From positions 1 through 47,012 of the forward strand of contig NZ_MWLL01000208.1 in assembly GCF_002198675.1 (NCBI RefSeq): DNA of 47,012 nucleotides, given 5' to 3'. A model generated the notes under the pieces. That model was not told the DNA's origin. It saw only the letters and a program-made list of their open reading frames with translations, and ran no database searches. The stretch comes from Kineosporia sp. R_H_3 (GTDB lineage: Bacteria; Actinomycetota; Actinomycetes; Actinomycetales; Kineosporiaceae). The translations under genes and the position numbers were made by a program. Below are positions 41,894 through 47,012 of this stretch, piece by piece. Positions within the stretch are counted from its first letter, which is position 1, and each line of letters opens with the position of its first letter.

Positions 41894-42883
41894 GTGTCCA
41901 TCGCCTGCGACCAGGCCGTCTGCGGCCGGTACCCCCTGACGGACGTCGTGGCCGTCGTCGACGACGGCGTCTCGCCCTTCGAGCTCGCCGTCGCGTGCGA
42001 GGTCTTCGGCATCGATCGCAGCGACGTCGGCGTGCCGGCGGTGGACTTCGCGATCGCGTCCCCGCGGGCCGGCGTCGTCCGCGGCGACGCGGGGCTGGGC
42101 GTCGTCGCCGACCACCGTCTCGACCGGCTCGCGACGGCCGACCTCGTCGTCGTCCCGGCCTGCGGCACCGGGTACCGACCGGGGCCGGACCTCGTCGCCG
42201 CCCTCGAGGGCGTCATCGCCCGCGGCGGCCGGGTCGTCAGCCTGTGCTCGGGCGCCTTCGTGCTCGCCCGGGCCGGTCTGCTCGACGGTCGCCGCGCGAC
42301 GACGCACTGGCGCTACGAGAAGGAGTTCCAGGAGACGTTCCCGGAGGTCGACCTCGTGCCCGACGTCCTGTTCGTCGAGGACGGCCCGGTCGCCTCCAGC
42401 GCCGGGACGGCGGCCGGGATCGACCTGTGCCTGCACATCGTCCGCAGCGCCTTCGGGGCGGCGGCCGCGAACACCGTGGCGCGCCGGATGGTCGTGCCGC
42501 CGCAGCGGGACGGCGGCCAGGCGCAGTACGTGGAGAGCCCGGTGCGGGACGTCGAGGCGCGCACGCTCGCGCCCGTGCTCGACTGGGCCGTGGCGCACCT
42601 CGACGAGGACCTGTCGGTCACCGTGCTGGCCCGCCGCGCGGCGATGTCCGGGCGGACCTTCGCCCGGCGCTTCCGCGACGAGACCGGGACGACGCCGCAC
42701 GCCTGGCTGCTGGCCCGCCGGGTGGCGCTCGCCGAGGAGCTCCTCGAGACCGGCGACCTCGCCGTCGAGGAGGTCGCCCGGCGCTGCGGCTTCGGCTCCG
42801 CGACGATGCTGCGGCACCACTTCACCCGGCTGCGCGGGACGCCGCCGTCGCGGTACCGCCGCACGTTCGGGCACGCGGGATGA
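41894..42883 (+). CDS. GlxA-family (DJ-1/PfpI + AraC HTH) transcriptional regulator
   Basis: A 329-residue regulator. The N-terminal half is a DJ-1/PfpI-like domain (VVAVVDDGVSPFELAVACEVFG, LVVVPACGTGY, GGRVVSLCSGAFVLARAGLLDGRRATTHW with the elbow Cys). The C-terminal half is an AraC-type double helix-turn-helix (LSVTVLARRAAMSGRTFARRFRDETG and VEEVARRCGFGSATMLRHHFTRLRGTPPSRYRR). I use GTG 41894; a GTG at 41837 inside the palindrome is possible but less likely. The 3' end overlaps the GFA gene. Ligand and targets are unknown. Confidence 0.9.
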   Translation: MSIACDQAVCGRYPLTDVVAVVDDGVSPFELAVACEVFGIDRSDVGVPAVDFAIASPRAGVVRGDAGLGVVADHRLDRLATADLVVVPACGTGYRPGPDLVAALEGVIARGGRVVSLCSGAFVLARAGLLDGRRATTHWRYEKEFQETFPEVDLVPDVLFVEDGPVASSAGTAAGIDLCLHIVRSAFGAAAANTVARRMVVPPQRDGGQAQYVESPVRDVEARTLAPVLDWAVAHLDEDLSVTVLARRAAMSGRTFARRFRDETGTTPHAWLLARRVALAEELLETGDLAVEEVARRCGFGSATMLRHHFTRLRGTPPSRYRRTFGHAG

Positions 42884-43284
42884 GCGCGGGGCCGCGGGCC
42901 CGCGGCGGCTGCGACTGCGGCGGGGTCGGCTACGAGGTCACCGGGCCGCTGCGCGACGTCTGGGACTGCCACTGCCCGCGCTGCCGGCGGATCACCGGCC
43001 ACCACATGGCCGCGACCGCGGCCGCGCCGGCGGACGTCGTCCTCACCGCGGACGGGACGCTGCGCTGGTACGAGCCCGCGCCCGGGGTGGAGTACGGGTT
43101 CTGCGGCACGTGCGGGTCCACGCTCTTCTGGCGGACGTCGGCGCAGCCGGACAAGCTCGTCATCGCCGCCGGGACCCTCGACGGGCCGACCGGGCTGCGC
43201 ACCGCCAAGGCGTGGTGGTGCGCCGAGGCAGGTGACTACTACGACCGGCCCGCCGGGGTCGTCGAGCACGACTACGAGGGCTGA
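42880..43284 (+). CDS. GFA family zinc-binding protein
   Basis: A 134-residue member of the family named after the glutathione-dependent formaldehyde-activating enzyme. Zinc-type cysteines are C11/C13, C30/C32/C35 and C75/C78 (GGCDCGG, DCHCPRCRRITG, GFCGTCGSTLFW), the usual pattern. Most members are not proven to act on formaldehyde, and actinobacteria use mycothiol rather than glutathione, so the activity is open. The ATG overlaps the regulator stop (ATGA), suggesting coexpression. Confidence 0.87.
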   Translation: MSAGPRARGGCDCGGVGYEVTGPLRDVWDCHCPRCRRITGHHMAATAAAPADVVLTADGTLRWYEPAPGVEYGFCGTCGSTLFWRTSAQPDKLVIAAGTLDGPTGLRTAKAWWCAEAGDYYDRPAGVVEHDYEG

Positions 43285-43335
43285 GGACCTGCGTCCGTCG
43301 GTCAGGGCCGGCGGCCGGGGGAGCCGGTCGGGCCG

Positions 43336-44292
43336 TCAGTCGTCGAGCGGTGGCCCCTCGGGCATGACCGCCTCGATGGCGTCGGCGAAGGCGCCCTCGA
43401 CGTGCACCGAGACCTCGCCCTCCTCGCCGTGCACCGTGAGCTGCTGGAGCGCCCCGGACGCCGCCCGGTAGTACAGGTGCGGCGAGATGCTCCCGACGCC
43501 GTCGTCGTACCCGGCGATCGCGAACCGCACCATCGCCTCGACCGTCGGCAGCACGCTCGCGTCGCGCACGACGTGGAAGGCGAGCTGGTGCCGGTAGGGG
43601 ATCGCGAGCAGCGTGCCGTGCGGGGCGTCGGGCTCGCCGTGCACCCGGCGCAGGACGTCGTCGACGGTGAGGATCCGGCTCGCGGTGTGCACGGACTCGC
43701 CCGCGACGACCCCGAACCGGACGTCGCCGGACTCGAGCCACTCGATGCCGCCGAACGGCTCGGTGAGCAGGTTGTGGACGCCGGCCGCGCGCAGGTCGTC
43801 GACGCCGACCCGGGAGACGACCTCGTCGGGCATGAGGACGACGGCGTCCGGGGTGTCGAACGCGAGCAGCTCGACGAGGTCCCCGACGACCTCGCGCCGG
43901 TAGCCGAAGCCCGACAGGTCCGGCAGGGACGTCGCCGCGACGACCCGGATGTACACGTGCTCGAGGATCTCCTCGGGCGGCAGCTCCGTGAGCTCCGGCC
44001 CCTGCCGGGCCCGGATCATCCGGGCGACGTGGTCGCCGACGATGGAGGGCCACTCCCGCTCGCCCTTGCGCGCGTTGTGGCACAGCGCGAAGAGGTTGTG
44101 CAGGCCGTACCCGGCGCCGTCGTCCGAGCGCAGGTGGTCGGCGTGGACGTCGACCTCGAGGCCGTGCCGCGCGAACGCCTCGCGGGTCAGGGCACGCAGC
44201 CGGGCCGCCTCGCCGACGGTGAGGAAGGAGAACGTGGGGTCGGGCAGGTCGTCGCCGACCCGGGCGGCCGGACGCCGCCGGAACATCGCCAT
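43336..44292 (-). CDS. conserved-looking protein of unknown function
   Basis: A 318-residue soluble protein I cannot assign with confidence. It begins MAMFRRRPAARVGDD (ATG 44292; ATG 44286 is also possible). It contains LTVGEAARLRALTREAFARHGL, YGLHNLFALCHNARKGEREW, VYIRVVAATSL, GVHNLLTEPFGGIEWLE and LLAIPYRHQLAFHVV. The mix of helices and paired strands and the central YGLHNL segment faintly recall DUF1444-type proteins. No signal peptide or membrane helix is seen. Coding quality and codon use are typical of the neighbourhood. Confidence 0.7.
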   Translation of the reverse strand: MAMFRRRPAARVGDDLPDPTFSFLTVGEAARLRALTREAFARHGLEVDVHADHLRSDDGAGYGLHNLFALCHNARKGEREWPSIVGDHVARMIRARQGPELTELPPEEILEHVYIRVVAATSLPDLSGFGYRREVVGDLVELLAFDTPDAVVLMPDEVVSRVGVDDLRAAGVHNLLTEPFGGIEWLESGDVRFGVVAGESVHTASRILTVDDVLRRVHGEPDAPHGTLLAIPYRHQLAFHVVRDASVLPTVEAMVRFAIAGYDDGVGSISPHLYYRAASGALQQLTVHGEEGEVSVHVEGAFADAIEAVMPEGPPLDD

Positions 44293-44438
44293 CGCCCACC
44301 CCCGCACCCCTGCGCACCGCCGGCCGGACGGCCGGGCGTCCGTCGCTCACGGACGTCACACCGAAGGCTAACGGGCGGTGACGGCCCCCGGCGTGCCCCG
44401 GGCGGGTGTGTGTCGGACCGGTGCGTCGGGACCGGGCG

Positions 44439-44990
44439 TCAGAGGTCGCGGGAGAAGGCGAGCAGGTCGACACCGGGCTCGGGGGCCCAGTCGAGGTCGG
44501 GCCGGCGGGTGAAGCCGAGCCGGCCGTAGAGCCGGTGCGCCGCGTGCATCCGGTCCAGGCTGCACAGGACGAGCCGGGTGGCGCTCACCCGGCCGGCCTC
44601 GGCGAGGCACCACTGCGTGAGCGCGAGGCCCACGCCGCGGCCGCGGGCGTGCGGGGCGACCCCGAGGGCGCGGAACTCGGCCTCGCCCGGCCGGGAGAGC
44701 TCGGCCCATCGGCTGCCGGGGAGGGCGAAGGTGACGCTGCCGAGCACCGTGCCGTCCGCCGCGACGGCGACCGCGACGGTCGCGTCCCGGGCCCGGGACC
44801 GGGCGTCCGCCAGGGTCTCGAGGTAGCCGCCCTCGGCGGCGAAGCCGTCCGCCGCGTAGGCGTCGCGGACGGCGAGCCCGGCGGCCTCGAGCTCGTCGGC
44901 CCGGGCGGGGCGGACGGTCAGGCCGTCGGGGGTGGTCATGACGGTCGTGAGGGCGGTCGTGGCGTCCGCGGTGCCGGCGGTGCGGTCCAT
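44439..44990 (-). CDS. GNAT family N-acetyltransferase
   Basis: A 183-residue protein with a complete GNAT domain starting at about residue 22. LTVRPARADELEAAGLAVRDAY is the first strand-helix, and FRALGVAPHARGRGVGLALTQWCL is the acetyl-CoA-binding motif. RLVLCSLDRMHAAHRLYGRLGFTRR closes the fold. I use ATG 44990; ATG 44939 (MTTPDG) would remove a short Thr/Ala-rich leader and neither has a clear ribosome-binding site. Acceptor unknown. Confidence 0.83.
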   Translation of the reverse strand: MDRTAGTADATTALTTVMTTPDGLTVRPARADELEAAGLAVRDAYAADGFAAEGGYLETLADARSRARDATVAVAVAADGTVLGSVTFALPGSRWAELSRPGEAEFRALGVAPHARGRGVGLALTQWCLAEAGRVSATRLVLCSLDRMHAAHRLYGRLGFTRRPDLDWAPEPGVDLLAFSRDL

Positions 44991-45095
44991 GGCGGGACCA
45001 TACGACGCCTGGCAGCCGCGGTGCGCCACGGGTCGCTCAGGTGGTGCGGGTGCTGCGCGGGTTCCGGCGCAGGTTCACGCCGAGGTCGGCGCAGG

Positions 45096-45212
45096 TCAGC
45101 GCAGGACGCCCCAGCGACGCTTCTCCAGCTCGACGGTCCGGGTGTCGGTGCCGAAGAACGGGGAGAGGACGGAGACGAGGAGCAGGACGGAGATGATGAT
45201 GATCGGTTCCAT
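45096..45212 (-). CDS. 38-residue membrane protein (GTDTR family)
   Basis: A 38-residue open frame: MEPIIIISVLLLVSVLSPFF forms one membrane helix, followed by GTDTRTVELEKRRWGVLR. It shares the helix-P-GTD(S/T)R layout with the 70-residue protein at 41588-41800. ATG 45212 is preceded by TAGGAT ending 7 nt upstream, which can be read either as an AGGA ribosome-binding site or as a -10 box of a leaderless message. It stands alone between a GNAT gene and a thiamine-diphosphate enzyme gene. Function unknown. Confidence 0.65.
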   Translation of the reverse strand: MEPIIIISVLLLVSVLSPFFGTDTRTVELEKRRWGVLR

Positions 45213-45320
45213 GGAATTCATCCTACAACCCGATGATCCGACGGGCGAGATGGGTCACCTGTCCGGGTGAGTGATGTCCGTGACACCTCAGTGCAACGCG
45301 CGGGAAACACACGGTGACTG

Positions 45321-47012
45321 TCAGATGCCGGTCGTGTTCCGTGGGTAGGCGACGGCCGGGTCCGTCACGACGTTGACCAGGTAGGGGACCCCGGAGTCGA
45401 ACCCGCGCTGCAGTGCCGCCCGGAGGTCGGCGGGCCGGGTCACGAGCTCGCCGGCCCCGCCGAGTGCGCGGACGACCTCGTCGTACCGGGTCTGCGGGAG
45501 CAGCTCGGCGGCGACGTCGTAGCCGAACATCATCTGCATCGGGTGCTTCTCCAGGCCCCACATGCCGTTGTTCCCGACGACCATGACGACCGGCAGGTGG
45601 TGCCGCACGAGCGTGTCGACGTCCATGAGCGAGAAGCCGGCCGCGCCGTCGCCGAGCATGAGCGCCACCTGTGCCGACGGCCGCGCGAGCCGGGCCGCGA
45701 CCGCGTAGCCGAGCCCGGTGCCGAGGCAGCCGTAGGGTCCGGGGTCGAGCCAGCCGCCGGGGCGGGCGGGCTCGACGTACTTGCCGGCGAACGAGACGAA
45801 GTCGCCGCCGTCCCCGATGACGACCGCGTCGTCGGCGAGGAGCGGGACGAGGTCGCCGTAGATCCGGGCCGGGTGGATCGGGTCGCTCTCGGCGGTGAGC
45901 TCCACGGCGTCCTTCGCGAGGGCCGCCTCGTGCCGGGCGCGCAGGCCGGTCGTCCAGGCGGCGACGTCGGGGTGCGGGCCGGTGCGGGCGACCCGCTCGC
46001 GCAGGCCGTCGAGCACGAGCGTGAGGTCGCCGCTCACTCCGGCGGCGAGGTCCACGTGCTGCGCGAGGCCGGAGACGTCGTCCGCGAGGTGCACGACCTG
46101 CGCGAGCGGCGCGCCGTCCTTGCCGCCGAACTGCCCGTAGCCGAGCCGGAAGTCCAGCGGGGTGCCGGCCACGACGACGACGTCCGCGCCGCCGAAGGCC
46201 GCGCCGCGCGCCCGGGTCACCAGGTGCGGGTCGGACGGCGGCAGGATCCCGCGGCCCATCCCGTTGGGGACGACCGGCAGCCCGAGCTCGGTCGCGAGCG
46301 CCACCGCGGCGTCCTCGGCGCCGTCCGACCAGACGTCCGAGCCGAGCACGAGCAGCGGACGGCGGGCGGCCGCGAGGGCTGCGGCGGCCCGGTCGAGGGC
46401 GTCGGTGTCGGGGGCGACCCGGACCCGCTCGGGGGCGGCCGGGACGGGCACGTCCGCACCGCCGAACACGACGTCCATCGCGACGTCGAGGAAGACCGGG
46501 CCGCGGTGCGGACTCGTCGCGAGCGTGAGGGCGGCGTCCACCTCCGCGGCGATCGCGTCGGTCGCGCCGATCGTCGCGGACCGCTTCGTCACGGGGGCGA
46601 GGAGCGGCGGGTGGTCGAGCTCCTGGAGGCTTCCGGTGCCCCAGCGGTACGCGGGCGCCCGGCCGCCGATGACGAGCAGCGGCGAGCCGTTGAAGTGGGC
46701 GGTCGTCACGGCGCTCACGCCGTTCGTCACGCCCGGCCCCGCGGTGAGGACCGCCAGGCCGGGGGTCCGGGTGAGCTTGGCGGTCGCCTCGGCGGCGAAG
46801 ACCGCGGTCTGCTCGTGCCGGACGTCGACGAGCGGCATCGGCGGCTCGGCCTTGACCGCCCCGTCGTAGAGCGGGAACACGTGCGCCCCGGAGAGGGTGA
46901 ACATCGCCCGGACGCCGTGCGCCCGGGCGGCCGCCACGGCGAGCGTCCCCCCGTGTCCCTGGAGGGTCGCCGGGCCCGCTGCCTCGGCGGCGGGGGAGGC
47001 GACCCTCCAGGG
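45321..47012 (-). CDS. thiamine-diphosphate enzyme, acetolactate-synthase-like (5' end beyond window)
   Basis: The frame is open to the right edge, so the N-terminus is not seen; 563 codons remain. The PYR domain has LSGAHVFPLYDGA and the catalytic Glu in VRHEQTAVFAAEA. A central Rossmann domain (PLLVLGSDVW) follows, and the PP domain has the ThDP motif LGDGAAGFSLMDVDTLVRHH ending in VVGNN. The fold class is certain: acetolactate synthase/oxalyl-CoA decarboxylase-like. It is separate from ilvN or other branched-chain genes, so a catabolic or specialised carboligase/decarboxylase is as likely as true acetolactate synthase. GTG 46937 would lose the conserved GGTLAV start, so the true start lies further upstream. 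Confidence 0.88.
   Translation of the reverse strand, partial: PWRVASPAAEAAGPATLQGHGGTLAVAAARAHGVRAMFTLSGAHVFPLYDGAVKAEPPMPLVDVRHEQTAVFAAEATAKLTRTPGLAVLTAGPGVTNGVSAVTTAHFNGSPLLVIGGRAPAYRWGTGSLQELDHPPLLAPVTKRSATIGATDAIAAEVDAALTLATSPHRGPVFLDVAMDVVFGGADVPVPAAPERVRVAPDTDALDRAAAALAAARRPLLVLGSDVWSDGAEDAAVALATELGLPVVPNGMGRGILPPSDPHLVTRARGAAFGGADVVVVAGTPLDFRLGYGQFGGKDGAPLAQVVHLADDVSGLAQHVDLAAGVSGDLTLVLDGLRERVARTGPHPDVAAWTTGLRARHEAALAKDAVELTAESDPIHPARIYGDLVPLLADDAVVIGDGGDFVSFAGKYVEPARPGGWLDPGPYGCLGTGLGYAVAARLARPSAQVALMLGDGAAGFSLMDVDTLVRHHLPVVMVVGNNGMWGLEKHPMQMMFGYDVAAELLPQTRYDEVVRALGGAGELVTRPADLRAALQRGFDSGVPYLVNVVTDPAVAYPRNTTGI
46957..47012. repeat. 15-bp perfect inverted repeat at the right edge
   Basis: CCCTGGAGGGTCGCC (46957-46971) is exactly complementary to GGCGACCCTCCAGGG (46998-47012), with 26 nt between. 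The second arm ends on the last base of the window. Both arms lie inside the open frame of the thiamine-diphosphate enzyme. Confidence 0.85.

Noticed and set aside
1-47012. tRNA or rRNA genes, insertion sequences, prophage or integrase genes
   Set aside because: None was recognised by eye on either strand; no transposase-like protein or cloverleaf was found.

Overview
The window reads as chromosomal DNA of a high-GC actinobacterium (class Actinomycetia). The evidence is strongly GC-biased codon use, a mycothiol-type SigR/RsrA redox switch, a 24-residue bL37-like ribosomal protein, a DUF222/HNH gene of the '13E12' type and frequent ATGA/GTGA stop-start overlaps. A more exact placement (for example Micrococcales or a relative) would be guesswork. 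Both window edges cut through genes.

Region 1 (1-17.8 kb) is a cell-surface or exopolysaccharide locus. A minus-strand block running from 10.5 kb to the left edge encodes two paralogous small secreted proteins, a DUF4012 membrane protein, a Wzc-like chain-length regulator/tyrosine kinase, an O-antigen-ligase/polymerase-like membrane protein, GT2 and GT4 glycosyltransferases, an NTP_transf_5-type nucleotidyltransferase and a truncated glycine-rich protein. That last protein starts with a PqqD-like domain followed by a twin-arginine segment. Divergent from this block, a plus-strand series carries two more GT4 enzymes, an unrecognised protein and the complete dTDP-L-rhamnose pathway in the order rfbB-rfbD-rfbC-rfbA, so rhamnose is a likely component of the polymer.

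Region 2 (17.8-25.8 kb) holds a NarL-type two-component system, an Ig-like secreted protein with a membrane-anchored neighbour, a repeat-bearing intergenic stretch, a DUF222-HNH gene with a possible leaderless promoter, and a GNAT acetyltransferase.

Region 3 (25.8-32.9 kb) is the metabolic highlight: a complete six-gene soluble diiron monooxygenase operon in tmoABCDEF order (hydroxylase alpha, gamma, Rieske ferredoxin, coupling protein, hydroxylase beta, reductase). Its alpha subunit carries the six iron ligands at the same residue numbers I recall for toluene 4-monooxygenase. Divergent from it is a translationally coupled pair, a MEDS-domain sensor-like protein and a GAF/PucR-type regulator. 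A perfect 18-bp palindrome lies near the middle of the shared intergenic region. The substrate cannot be read from the sequence.

Region 4 (32.9-47 kb) is mostly housekeeping: rsgA, aroA, DUF2071 and DoxX genes; an SRAP (YedK/HMCES-like) protein; an alpha/beta hydrolase; sigR-rsrA with an exact SigR-type promoter GGAAT-N18-GTT upstream; a strong bidirectional terminator; bL37; an isolated pilT-like ATPase; a FlK-like thioesterase; a GlxA/AraC-type regulator with a GFA protein; two related tiny membrane proteins (one only 38 codons); a GNAT protein; and a thiamine-diphosphate enzyme cut by the right edge.
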